Below, in pieces: positions 28,092-37,067 of a DNA stretch of 64,000 bases. Source of the DNA: an uncultured Algibacter sp. (GTDB lineage Bacteria > Bacteroidota > Bacteroidia > Flavobacteriales > Flavobacteriaceae). Numbering within the stretch: the first letter of the stretch is position 1; the number at the start of each line of letters is the position of its first letter. Below the pieces are notes generated by a model, which searched no databases, was not told where the DNA came from, and worked only from the letters and a program-made list of their open reading frames with translations. Made by a program: the position numbers and the translations under genes. The stretch covers positions 248,001 through 312,000 of the forward strand of contig CANMQH010000002.1 of assembly GCA_947499935.1 (NCBI GenBank). Direction: 5' to 3'.

Positions 28092-28146
28092 GTTTACAAA
28101 AAAATAAAGCTAATTTATTTATTATGTATAAAGTTTGATAATGATT

Positions 28147-28959
28147 TTAATTTGAATCTTTTTTATGTTCTCTAATTTTAATCTGTATCAAAAACTCATA
28201 ATAAGACATATTCATACAATAAATAAACCCCGGAATACCTTCTAAAAAACCTAAACTTAGAATATATGCTTGAAAGAACCTTAAAAAAGGCCAACCTGGT
28301 AATTGAGATAACCAAGATTTTAATGCAGGGTTTCGTTGGCTTGAATTTTTTGAGAATATATTTTTAAAAGGCGGCCTATTTTTAACTCTAGCTACAGCCT
28401 CTTGAGAAGAATATCTATTATGCCTATCTATCCACTGTGTCCAACCTTTAGAAAAACCATAATGTAGGTAAGGCTCTTTTAAAAACTCAATAATGCCTTT
28501 AACATCACTTTCTTTTTGTCCATGTCCAAAATCTGTAAATCTGGCCATACCTTTTTTCATTAAACGAAATTGCCATTTTGGAAAATTATCGCAATGTTTT
28601 AACCATGTATCTTCTAACATCATTTTCCAACAACAATAGTAACCCGCAATATTTTTATCTGCGTTTTTTATAGCATCAAACATGGCTTTTTTAAACTTAT
28701 CAGTAACGACCTCATCTGCATCTAAAAAAAGAATCCATTCATATTTTGTTTTTATTTCATCTAATGCAAAGTTTCGTTGTTGTCCAAAACTTTTAAATGC
28801 ATTATAACTCACTTTTGTATTAAATTGCTCTGCAATTTCTATAGTTTTATCTGTACTTCCTGAATCTAGTATATGAATATCATCACTCCAGACTACAGAC
28901 TTTAATGCCATTGGTAAATCTTTCTCCTCGTTTTTTGTTAATATAACAATTGAAATCAT
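28147..28959 (-). CDS. Family 2 glycosyltransferase (WaaE/KdtX-like)
   Basis: A 270-residue inverting GT-A transferase. It has ISIVILTKNEEKDLPMAL (2-19), ILDSGSTDKT, the FGQQRNFAL segment and the DxD-type motif FLDADEVV. The H-x-x-R pattern HRHNRYSSQEA-like (DRHNRYSSQEA) matches LPS-core beta-glucosyl/heptosyl-type transferases. It is predicted to work at the inner face of the inner membrane. The start lies 13 bases from the acetyltransferase gene upstream. Confidence 0.9.
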   Translation of the reverse strand: MISIVILTKNEEKDLPMALKSVVWSDDIHILDSGSTDKTIEIAEQFNTKVSYNAFKSFGQQRNFALDEIKTKYEWILFLDADEVVTDKFKKAMFDAIKNADKNIAGYYCCWKMMLEDTWLKHCDNFPKWQFRLMKKGMARFTDFGHGQKESDVKGIIEFLKEPYLHYGFSKGWTQWIDRHNRYSSQEAVARVKNRPPFKNIFSKNSSQRNPALKSWLSQLPGWPFLRFFQAYILSLGFLEGIPGFIYCMNMSYYEFLIQIKIREHKKDSN

Positions 28960-28972
28960 GGTTGCTTATCTC

Positions 28973-29527
28973 TTATTTGTTAATGCCTTCTAATACTCTT
29001 GGTTTTATTGGTACACACGGATGCCCAGAACAAACCATCCAAGACGGCATATTTTTAGACACTACAGATCTAGCCCCAATGACACTACCTTCTCCTACTT
29101 CTACTCCTGGATGGATAAAAGAATCTGCAGCAATCCAAACATTATCGCCTATACTAATAGGTTTTGTAAATAAAGGAAAACCTTGTTTTGTATAATCATG
29201 TGTCCCTGCCACTAAATGTGACCCTTGCGATATAACACTTCGCTTACCTATCGTGATTTTTCCTTGCGAATATAATGTTGTGCCATTGGCTATACCACAT
29301 TCGTCTCCTAAATCTAAATTCCATGGTGCCCAAATCGATACCTTGGGATATACATGCACTTTCTTTCCAACGGTTGCTCCAAATAAACGCAACAAAAAGG
29401 AGCGCCATGCATGAAGTGGGCGTGGGGAATATCGAAAAAAGAAAACAGAAACGATATTCCATATGAGTCTAGACAATCTATTTTTTAAGCTAAACGAGGG
29501 TCCGTTTATAGTATCTTGATTCGTCAT
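28973..29527 (-). CDS. WcaF-like left-handed beta-helix acetyltransferase
   Basis: A 184-residue hexapeptide-repeat O-acetyltransferase. The N-terminal region (FSLKNRLSRLIWNIV) and RYSPRPLHAWRSFLLRLFGA resemble putative colanic-acid WcaF. The hexapeptide rungs follow (VGKKVHVYPKVSIWAPWNLDLGD is the start), with the catalytic His in GTHDYTKQ and the CoA-end SVVSKNMPSWMVCSGHP. It likely acetylates a sugar of the repeat unit using acetyl-CoA in the cytoplasm. Confidence 0.9.
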   Translation of the reverse strand: MTNQDTINGPSFSLKNRLSRLIWNIVSVFFFRYSPRPLHAWRSFLLRLFGATVGKKVHVYPKVSIWAPWNLDLGDECGIANGTTLYSQGKITIGKRSVISQGSHLVAGTHDYTKQGFPLFTKPISIGDNVWIAADSFIHPGVEVGEGSVIGARSVVSKNMPSWMVCSGHPCVPIKPRVLEGINK

Positions 29528-29563
29528 GTTTTTATTATCATTGAGATTACTAAATCAATTAAT

Positions 29564-30751
29564 CTATTTAATTTCATTTTTTAAAGTCTCTGCTAAACGC
29601 TTAGCAGCAGATAAAATATTATAATGCTTAATGTATGATGCTTTAGCCTGAGAACTCATATCTTTTTTCTCATTATCTGAAAGCGCTCCCCACTTATTTA
29701 AAAGCGATAATGCTCCATTTTGAGTATCCTCTGCAATAAATCCAGCGTTATCTGCTTCTATTTCTCTCCAAATATTAACTTTATTAGATATTAGCACAGG
29801 TTTACTAGATGCCAAAGCTTCTACAATTGCAATTCCAAAATTTTCTTGATGACTTGGCAAAATAAATGCTTCTGCGCCATAAAAAGCACCCCATTTAGCA
29901 TCACCTGTTAGCATACCCGTAAAATGGATATGCTTTTTTAATACTTGACTCTGTTCAACAATTTTTTTTAACGTATTGCCAAATGCTGTTTCCATGCCTG
30001 GGCCTGCAATAACCAAATCTAAAATCTCATCATCATGCTTAACTGTATTAACCCAATCAGCATAAGCATTTAATAATAAGTCTAAACCCTTTTTTTGATG
30101 AATTCTACTTAAAAATAACAGATATGGTTTATCTAGATTTTTACTAACTGCTTTAAAAGCAGTTATCATATCTGATTGAAACGTTGGTGGCTCTTGTATT
30201 CCATAACCTACATTTAATTCCTTTTTTGGTCGATATGGTGTAAACGCTTCTCTCGCTAATAAAAGTTCTTCTTGACAAGTAAACAAAACGCCATTTGCAT
30301 TATTAACAACTTTAGACTCTATAACTTTCCAAAACATCCAATTACGAAAAGCTTTTAAACGACGTTCTGGTGCTTTTTGAAAATAAGGATCTAACATACC
30401 ATGTGGCATAACAAAATAAGGTATTGCTTTCGTCTTTAGCTTCTTCATAGCTTTGTATACTGCAAAACTTGAAAACTGCCATAAACCATGCACTATTATT
30501 AAATCAAAATTGGATGCTTTTTCTTCTAACCACGGAATAAGTGTCGCAGTATATGCCCATGGCCCTTTTGCAGGTCCTATAGCATGAATTACAAAACTAT
30601 CTGTCCCTAAATAATCAGATTTTGGATTATCTAAACATACCACTTCATTATCTACACCTATTTCTTTTAGAGCTGGTATAGAATTTCTAATGCCTTGGCA
30701 AGGCCCTCCTCCTTTAGGGTGCATACTTGAGATGACTCTTAGTATTTTCAT
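29564..30751 (-). CDS. Family 4 glycosyltransferase
   Basis: A 395-residue retaining GT-B transferase. The N-terminal part has SMHPKGGGPCQGIRNSI, the middle HGLWQFSSFAVYKAM and MPHGMLDPYF, and the C-terminal nucleotide-binding half LLFLSRIHQKKGLDLLL followed by LPSHQENFGIAIVEALASSK, which contains the conserved E-x7-E. This subgroup is common in colanic-acid-like loci. The sugar is unknown. It is 36 bases upstream of the wcaF-like gene. Confidence 0.9.
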   Translation of the reverse strand: MKILRVISSMHPKGGGPCQGIRNSIPALKEIGVDNEVVCLDNPKSDYLGTDSFVIHAIGPAKGPWAYTATLIPWLEEKASNFDLIIVHGLWQFSSFAVYKAMKKLKTKAIPYFVMPHGMLDPYFQKAPERRLKAFRNWMFWKVIESKVVNNANGVLFTCQEELLLAREAFTPYRPKKELNVGYGIQEPPTFQSDMITAFKAVSKNLDKPYLLFLSRIHQKKGLDLLLNAYADWVNTVKHDDEILDLVIAGPGMETAFGNTLKKIVEQSQVLKKHIHFTGMLTGDAKWGAFYGAEAFILPSHQENFGIAIVEALASSKPVLISNKVNIWREIEADNAGFIAEDTQNGALSLLNKWGALSDNEKKDMSSQAKASYIKHYNILSAAKRLAETLKNEIK

Positions 30752-30804
30752 GATTATTTAATAATATGTTTGGTTTAATTTATAGTTAAGAAATCTCATT
30801 TAGT

Positions 30805-31953
30805 TTATTCTTTTTGAATATTTTCAAATCCATACAAAGATAAATAGCTGTCAATCATCTTATTTAGCTCAAATCTCTTTATATTCTCATAGCCTTTTTC
30901 AATCAACTTTTCTCTACCCTCTTTATTTTCCAATGACAAAAGCGCATTTGCAAATGCATTGGCATCTTTAGGATTATTATGTAAAGCAGCATTACCGCTC
31001 ACTTCTGGCATAGGCTCTAAATCACTTGCTATAACTGGTGCCCCACAAGCTTGAGCCTCTATTACTGGCCAACCAAATCCTTCTGAAAATGACGGAAAGA
31101 CAAAAGCTCTACAAGCACTATATAATGCTATTAAATATTTATGATCTGGTCTTACAACTGATATAATTTTATTTTCTATACCTAATTCCTTTGCTAACTC
31201 AATTAAAGGCTTATCTAATGGTTTACTAGCTAAGCATAATTTACCATTCCATTTACCTTCTAATGCTTTCATCATATTTACTAAAAAAATTCGATTTTTA
31301 CGTGGATGAGATGTACCAACATGAAGTATAAAAGGTTCTTTATTTAATCCCATACTTTCCAGTAATGGTAAGTATTCTACTTTATCCATTGGAGCAAAAG
31401 GTGCATTAAAGGCATTATGAATAACTACCCATTTTCTTTCTTGAGCATCATCATTGTGTAATTCTTCTAATTGATTTAAACTAAAATTTGAAACAGCTCC
31501 TAATAATTTTGCTTTTACTAAATTCTTAAAAATCCACTTTTGTAAAAAAACACCAAATTTAGATGGTTCGGCGAATGTATCTTTATAACCCAATGCACCT
31601 CTAATGGCCAAGACGTCATGACAAGTAATACCTGTTATATTTTTAGGCAAGTATTTTAGATATGGTGCATTAGAGTGATCACAGATATGAAATCGTGTTT
31701 GTAGATTTTTATATTTTTGTTTTTTTAATCTCAGTTTTATAACGATTGGAAAAACAATAAACTTATCAATATAACCTACCCATTTAGCGATACCTGAATT
31801 GGTAGATTCAAAAATTTTTCCAAAAAAAATTGTTGGCTCCCAAATTTCAGATTGAATCCCTTTTGCTTTTAGCCCTGAGTCTAGCATATCTGCAAACCTT
31901 AACATACTCTCTTGCTTATCTAAACGGTAATTACCAATTAAAACCATTCTCAT
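30805..31953 (-). CDS. Family 4 glycosyltransferase
   Basis: A 382-residue GT-B transferase, with FHICDHSNAPYLKYLP and TGITCHDVLA in the acceptor half. HVGTSHPRKNRIFLV and PSFSEGFGWPVIEAQACGAP (conserved E-x7-E) lie in the donor half. It resembles mannosyl/rhamnosyl-type GT4 enzymes. Five bases separate it from the Wzy-like gene, so the two are probably translated from one message. Confidence 0.9.
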   Translation of the reverse strand: MRMVLIGNYRLDKQESMLRFADMLDSGLKAKGIQSEIWEPTIFFGKIFESTNSGIAKWVGYIDKFIVFPIVIKLRLKKQKYKNLQTRFHICDHSNAPYLKYLPKNITGITCHDVLAIRGALGYKDTFAEPSKFGVFLQKWIFKNLVKAKLLGAVSNFSLNQLEELHNDDAQERKWVVIHNAFNAPFAPMDKVEYLPLLESMGLNKEPFILHVGTSHPRKNRIFLVNMMKALEGKWNGKLCLASKPLDKPLIELAKELGIENKIISVVRPDHKYLIALYSACRAFVFPSFSEGFGWPVIEAQACGAPVIASDLEPMPEVSGNAALHNNPKDANAFANALLSLENKEGREKLIEKGYENIKRFELNKMIDSYLSLYGFENIQKE

Positions 31954-31958
31954 TTATG

Positions 31959-33284
31959 CTATATTTTATTATTATTTGATGTTTCCAATTTAGATGATGC
32001 CAAAATTAAACCTCCAAGCAGTGTGCTAAAACCTAATACAGTTGGTTGAGCCCATTGTCCTTGGAGTATTACCAGTAAACCAGAACTCAAAAGAATCCAT
32101 GGCAATAAATTTCCATATTTCAAATTTCCATAGCCTTTAAAAAAAATGCTTGCACAAAATACTACACGAATTAAAATAACTATTATTCCCATTACAAAGC
32201 CTAACTCTCCAACAAGTCTTAACCACTCTCCCTCAGCTATTAAAAATGAAGTACCTCCTGTTAGTAAAAAACTACCAGCATTTGTACCCATTCCAAGACC
32301 AAATCCAAAAAAAGGCAAACTCCCAGAATCACTTATGGCCGTAAACATACCTCCAAAAAAACGATCTAATATTGAACTTGAAACACCACCTTCAACAGTA
32401 TTTGCGACTTCAAATCTATGGGAAAAAGCTTCGGTTGCTGTATGAAAAAATAGCGTGTTTGATAATAATAATATAAGAACCATACCTAACACAACAAACA
32501 AAACCATCTTCATTAAAAATTTCGGACTACTAGCTACAGATATTAGTGTAAAAATTAATGTTAATACTACAGAAAAAAGTAATGTTCTACTAATTGAAAG
32601 TGGAATGGATGCAATAACACCAATTGTTGCTCCAATAAGCACTAGACGGTTAATTTTATCTTTAGACAGCCAAAAATAAAAAACAAAACACGCTACAAAA
32701 CTATAATATAAAACGTTTCCAGTTATAAAAGAGAATGTCCCTGGAGGTCGAAAATAACCAAGAGCTCCACTAAACCCTGCACCATCTGTATTACCTCCTA
32801 TACCTCTATTAACCCATGCTGATTGAGGGCTATAAAATTGAAGCGCTACTAATACGGTCATTGGTATGGTAATAAACAATAAAACTCTTCCTATTTTAAT
32901 AACATCTTCTTTATTAAAAACAGCACCTATAATGAACATTACTGGAAAATGTATTAATAGAATTCTTGCCCCATAGATAGCTACAAAAAGGTTTCCATGT
33001 CCAAATACTAAAGCCGTAGATGTACCTAAAACCGTTATTAAAGCTATGGTATATATATATATATTAGAAAATGATATATTATGCTTCCAACTCATATAAA
33101 TTAACCATATCGCTACAGGATCTCTAACAATCAATAATGGAGCTTGTAGACCCGGTAAGACCCATTTCCTTAGAGCTCCTTCAAAAATTAATAATAGAAA
33201 ATATAACCAAATACCTAATTTTAACCACTTAATGATTTTCGGGTTTTTGTTATTATAATTATCTATTATTATGGTGTTATTCAT
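31959..33284 (-). CDS. Wzy/O-antigen ligase-like membrane protein
   Basis: A 441-residue polytopic protein with about eleven transmembrane segments. A long polar loop (about 310-360) contains FFGFGLGMGTNAG and AEGEWLRLVGELG. This topology, with a large periplasmic loop in the C-terminal half, fits O-antigen polymerases/ligases (Wzy/WaaL-like), which vary greatly in sequence. It is the best candidate in the locus for the polymerase that joins repeat units in the periplasm. Confidence 0.75.
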   Translation of the reverse strand: MNNTIIIDNYNNKNPKIIKWLKLGIWLYFLLLIFEGALRKWVLPGLQAPLLIVRDPVAIWLIYMSWKHNISFSNIYIYTIALITVLGTSTALVFGHGNLFVAIYGARILLIHFPVMFIIGAVFNKEDVIKIGRVLLFITIPMTVLVALQFYSPQSAWVNRGIGGNTDGAGFSGALGYFRPPGTFSFITGNVLYYSFVACFVFYFWLSKDKINRLVLIGATIGVIASIPLSISRTLLFSVVLTLIFTLISVASSPKFLMKMVLFVVLGMVLILLLSNTLFFHTATEAFSHRFEVANTVEGGVSSSILDRFFGGMFTAISDSGSLPFFGFGLGMGTNAGSFLLTGGTSFLIAEGEWLRLVGELGFVMGIIVILIRVVFCASIFFKGYGNLKYGNLLPWILLSSGLLVILQGQWAQPTVLGFSTLLGGLILASSKLETSNNNKI

Positions 33285-33326
33285 GATTAGAGTAAAATTG
33301 TTCTAAATAATATAATATTTGTAGAT

Positions 33327-34568
33327 TTAATTAGTACATTTTTTTAAAATAGTTTGAGCCAATTCTTTACCATAAGTATCCCATGGCCTGCTGCGGGCTG
33401 TTTCTGTAGCCTCTTTACCTGCCAAAGCTATTTTTTCTGGATTTTTAATTAGTTCTGCTATACAATTTTGTAACGCTTCTGTAGAACCAGCCTCTACCAA
33501 CCATCCATTTTTACCATGCTCTATCAAATCAGGGCCAGCTGTCCTATCAGTCGTAATAACAGGGGTTCCTTGAGACATAGCTTCAGTTATAACCAAACCA
33601 AACCCTTCAAATAGCGATGGAAACAATAAAATATCGTGTTCTCTCATCAACTCTAAAACTTGATGATGCGGTAAACTTGGTATCCATGTATGCTTTTCTA
33701 GTTCTCTATTTAAAGCTTCACAATCATTGGTGCTTTTTCGTCCAACTACGGTCAACTCTACCTTATGTACTAGATTTTCTATAGCTGCAAACATATTAGC
33801 TATACCTTTACGTTGCGATAAACCTCCAACAAATAACAACTTTATTGGTCTATTATCTAAGTTGTATGTTCTATTTTCAAAAGGTTTAGGAAAACCATAT
33901 GGTATTACATGTATTGTAGCTAATTCACCTTTATAATCTTTTAGAGTTTTAGCAGTAAAACTACTTGCTACAAAAATATGATCAGCCAAATCTAGCTCAC
34001 TATCCTTACGTTTTAGTTTTGTTTCAGAATCTTTAAAACCATGAAGCGTTGCTTTCCATTCTGGCCATACTTCTATTTCTTTTTTTAAGAGTTTTCTTGC
34101 TGTCTTCCAATATCCAATAGGCAAGTCATACAAACATTTAATATTATTTTCTTTAGCTTTCTGAAATGAATAGTAGGCACCGTCCTCATAAGCATATAAA
34201 GCATTTAAACCCCTTTTTGACTCTTTTTCTAAACTAGAAGCCACTTTTGTATCTAGATTTTTATAAACAGCATCAACAGAAAATATCCCAGTTTCATGCT
34301 TAATTAACGATTTAAAACCAAGTTTGGAACTTAATAATCTTATTACTTCCTTAAAAGGGTACGTTACTGTAATGTTTCTTAAATTAGAATCAAAACGCCT
34401 TCTTGAAATTTCTTTAAAAGGGCCTAGCTTACTTAATGTAAAAAGTAACCTACCTGGAAACGTCGCTATTGAGGTGGAAAATTTATGAAGTAAACCTGCA
34501 TTATACAAACCTTTTACAACTGCCCTATTGTTCTGGTTACTAGTTGGATGACTTATTAATATTTTCAT
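33327..34568 (-). CDS. Family 4 glycosyltransferase
   Basis: A GT-B transferase of 413 residues from the ATG at 34568, beginning MKILISHPTSNQNNRAV. A longer frame starts from a TTG at 34586, but that would overlap the upstream gene by 8 bases, so I use the ATG. The donor half shows LLFVGGLSQRKGIANMF and the SLFEGFGLVITEAMSQGTPV block with the E-x7-E motif. A RPWDTYGKEL ending is typical of GT4 enzymes in such loci. Confidence 0.88.
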   Translation of the reverse strand: MKILISHPTSNQNNRAVVKGLYNAGLLHKFSTSIATFPGRLLFTLSKLGPFKEISRRRFDSNLRNITVTYPFKEVIRLLSSKLGFKSLIKHETGIFSVDAVYKNLDTKVASSLEKESKRGLNALYAYEDGAYYSFQKAKENNIKCLYDLPIGYWKTARKLLKKEIEVWPEWKATLHGFKDSETKLKRKDSELDLADHIFVASSFTAKTLKDYKGELATIHVIPYGFPKPFENRTYNLDNRPIKLLFVGGLSQRKGIANMFAAIENLVHKVELTVVGRKSTNDCEALNRELEKHTWIPSLPHHQVLELMREHDILLFPSLFEGFGLVITEAMSQGTPVITTDRTAGPDLIEHGKNGWLVEAGSTEALQNCIAELIKNPEKIALAGKEATETARSRPWDTYGKELAQTILKKCTN

Positions 34569-34578
34569 TATTTTATAT

Positions 34579-35172
34579 TTACCCAATTAACCATGCTCTA
34601 TTAGCTGCGACAAATTCACAAGGATTATAATCAAATTCTATTAAACGTTTTTTATTTAAAGGTTTTGCTGGATTACCTACAACTATTTCGCCAGGTTTAA
34701 CAGATTTAGTAACAACGGCTCGTGCCCCAACTACACAACCTCTACCTAAGTTTACTCCAGGAAGTATCATAGCTCCTGTACTTACCCACGAATAATCTTC
34801 TATAGTTATTTTAGCTCTTTTATTTGACCATTTAGGGTCAAAAATATCATGTGAGCTTGTAAGTATAGAAACTTCATCATTAATACAAACATTATTTCCT
34901 ATTTTTAGCTCTGTACTAATGGCAAATCGTGCTTTACCTATAAATGTATTATCTCCGATAGAAAGAAACTTTAATTTACCTGTTATGTTTGCTTCTCCTA
35001 TCTCTGCCAATTTACTGATTTTAGCTCCTTTCCTTATTAATTTCAAGGTACGAAAGTTTCTTTTTACAAGCTGTGGAAAAGAAAATAAACGTTTTCCCCA
35101 AGCTCTGTAAAATTTTATTGATATTGGAGAAAACTTTGCACGATTTTTCCATAAATAAACAAAACTAGACAT
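34579..35172 (-). CDS. Left-handed beta-helix acyltransferase, tandem paralogue 2
   Basis: A 197-residue hexapeptide acyltransferase. An N-terminal helical cap (FYRAWGKRLFSFPQLVKRNF) is followed by hexapeptide rungs with the catalytic His in TSSHDIFDPKW. The acyl-CoA end is GARAVVTKSVKPGEIVVGNP and the tail is EFDYNPCEFVAANRAWLIG. It has the same length and the same block order as the neighbour at 35278-35871, from which it arose by tandem duplication. The neighbour has T-G-SHD, this one T-S-SHD. It acts on an unknown sugar or sugar nucleotide. Confidence 0.9.
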   Translation of the reverse strand: MSSFVYLWKNRAKFSPISIKFYRAWGKRLFSFPQLVKRNFRTLKLIRKGAKISKLAEIGEANITGKLKFLSIGDNTFIGKARFAISTELKIGNNVCINDEVSILTSSHDIFDPKWSNKRAKITIEDYSWVSTGAMILPGVNLGRGCVVGARAVVTKSVKPGEIVVGNPAKPLNKKRLIEFDYNPCEFVAANRAWLIG

Positions 35173-35277
35173 CTTAATATTATTTTAAATGTTTTTCAAA
35201 AATACAATACTTATCAATAATTAAGTTTGTTCTCTTTATTATTAATGTTTCTTTAGGACACTTTAAATGTTTTATTA

Positions 35278-35871
35278 TCAACCAATTAACCAAGCCTTAT
35301 TATTAGCCAAAAACTCACATGGATTATATTTAAATTCTATTAATCTTTTTTTTGTTAAAATCTTAGCTGGATTTCCAACAACAATCTCGCCAGGTTTGAG
35401 AGATTTAGAAACTACAGCCCTTGCCCCTACCACAGAACCTCTTTCCAGGTGTACTCCTGGCAAAATTGTAGCTTCTGTTCCTATCCAAACATAATCATCT
35501 ACAATTATACTCCCTTTTTTATGAGGCCATTTGGGGTCAAAAATATCATGAGAACCTGTAAGCATGGTAACTCCATCACTTATACAAACGTTATTACCAA
35601 TTGTAATTTTTTCATGTAAAGCACAATTAATTTTTCCAAGAAACGAAAAAGCTCCAACAGAAAGTAATTTATTGTTACCAGTAAGTGTAATTTCTCCTAT
35701 TTCAGCCTTTCCATTAATATTAGCACCTAACCTTTTAAGCTTTAATAAGCGGTAATTCTTTTTTATTAAGTCTGGTAATAAAAAAAAACGTTTACCCCAA
35801 GCTCGATAAAAATTAATTGATGTTGGCGAAAACTTTGCTCTATTAGCCCATAAATAAGTTATACTTGCCAT
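35278..35871 (-). CDS. Left-handed beta-helix acyltransferase, tandem paralogue 1
   Basis: A 197-residue hexapeptide acyltransferase colinear with the gene at 34579-35172, sharing FYRAWGKR, SHDIFDPKW, LKPGEIVVGNPAK and EFKYNPCEF blocks. The catalytic His is in TGSHDIFDPKW. It starts one base after the stop of the glycosyltransferase gene upstream, so it is probably translationally coupled. The two copies suggest two acylation sites or two sugars; nothing in the sequence decides which. Confidence 0.9.
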   Translation of the reverse strand: MASITYLWANRAKFSPTSINFYRAWGKRFFLLPDLIKKNYRLLKLKRLGANINGKAEIGEITLTGNNKLLSVGAFSFLGKINCALHEKITIGNNVCISDGVTMLTGSHDIFDPKWPHKKGSIIVDDYVWIGTEATILPGVHLERGSVVGARAVVSKSLKPGEIVVGNPAKILTKKRLIEFKYNPCEFLANNKAWLIG

Positions 35872-35872
35872 T

Positions 35873-36994
35873 TTATTTTGGGTTTTTAAGTTTTTCTACA
35901 AATAACGAACCTATACTAGAAAGACTAATACCTTCAGGATTAAATCGCTCTGTATTATCAATACATTTTTTAATATGACCCGATTTATAATTGGTAACTC
36001 CTTTAATATTAGTAACACTATCAACTCCTATTGGAGTCCAAGGTTTAGAAATACAGATAACTGGAAGACTATGTTCGTGCATTGCTGCCATTGCTCCACT
36101 TTTTTGAATTAAATCTATTGGTGTTGTAGAAATTCCATATTTAGCATGTTTTATAACATATGAGATAATCTCTACAGGTTGTTCCCCCATATCTACAACA
36201 TCCAAATTATTTGTTTTACAAATTGAAATCCATTTTTTTAATTCGGCACCATTACGACCAATAGTTACCAATGAAAGTGACGGATTGGAATTTATTAATT
36301 TTAATTCTTTTATAAAATTATCTATTGGTGCATGTGTATGAATAGAACCAAAAAGAACCATATAATTACTCGGAATTTTAAATCCTTCAACAACATTAAG
36401 TTCTTTACTAGCTGTAGTATTAGGGATATTTGAAAACAAAGGTAGTATGGTTGCATTATGCCCCAATTTCATTAACTGATTTTTATATAATTCTGTTTGA
36501 GTATTAATTACAATAGGTTTTAAACTTGCTAATATTTTTTTAATTATGTTTTTCTGTACATACCCAATAAACTTGGCTTTACTGGGCGATTCAGTATTCA
36601 TTCCAATCCATAATTCATGAATCATAATATGCCATTTGGAAGTACCACCAATTTTCACTAATTCTTTAGACAAACCAAATGGCAGTCCTTTATTGTTAAA
36701 AGCATAGGGTACAAATTGAAGGCTTAACCATTCTGGTTTTTTCTCTTCTATCCAGTTTTTAGCTAAATTATAGCGCTCTTTACGACTAAAGCTATTGGCT
36801 ATTCTCAAACATGGAATGCTATTACCGTCAGATATTTGATTTTCTTCAACAACTCCATTAACATGTTTATCGTTATAAGACATTATCCCAACAGACAAAC
36901 CTTGATTTATCAATTCTCCACAAAGCCTGCGCGTATAATCACCTACGCCATCTTTGCCAGGTTCCAGTGATCCGCATATAAAAACTATTTTCAT
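35873..36994 (-). CDS. Divergent GT-B glycosyltransferase-like protein
   Basis: A 373-residue protein starting MKIVFICGSLEPGKDGVGDY, the usual N-terminal loop of GT4 enzymes. A donor half is visible (MVLFGSIHTHAP, LVTIGRNGAEL), but the usual EGFG...E-x7-E nucleotide-binding block is replaced by AKYGISTTPIDLIQKSGAMA and an AAMHEHSLPVI segment. It is probably a member of a diverged GT4-like group of surface-glycan loci. Activity is less certain than for the neighbours. Confidence 0.75.
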   Translation of the reverse strand: MKIVFICGSLEPGKDGVGDYTRRLCGELINQGLSVGIMSYNDKHVNGVVEENQISDGNSIPCLRIANSFSRKERYNLAKNWIEEKKPEWLSLQFVPYAFNNKGLPFGLSKELVKIGGTSKWHIMIHELWIGMNTESPSKAKFIGYVQKNIIKKILASLKPIVINTQTELYKNQLMKLGHNATILPLFSNIPNTTASKELNVVEGFKIPSNYMVLFGSIHTHAPIDNFIKELKLINSNPSLSLVTIGRNGAELKKWISICKTNNLDVVDMGEQPVEIISYVIKHAKYGISTTPIDLIQKSGAMAAMHEHSLPVICISKPWTPIGVDSVTNIKGVTNYKSGHIKKCIDNTERFNPEGISLSSIGSLFVEKLKNPK

Positions 36995-37067
36995 TTAAAT
37001 TAATAAATTACACGCAAGCTTTATAAATTAACTCAAAGTTTACATTAACGACAACTCGTTATTAAAC

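Noticed and set aside
29244-29466. Pair of overlapping 60-70 codon ORFs on both strands inside the WcaF-like gene
   Set aside because: Both are shadow frames of a well supported acetyltransferase gene.
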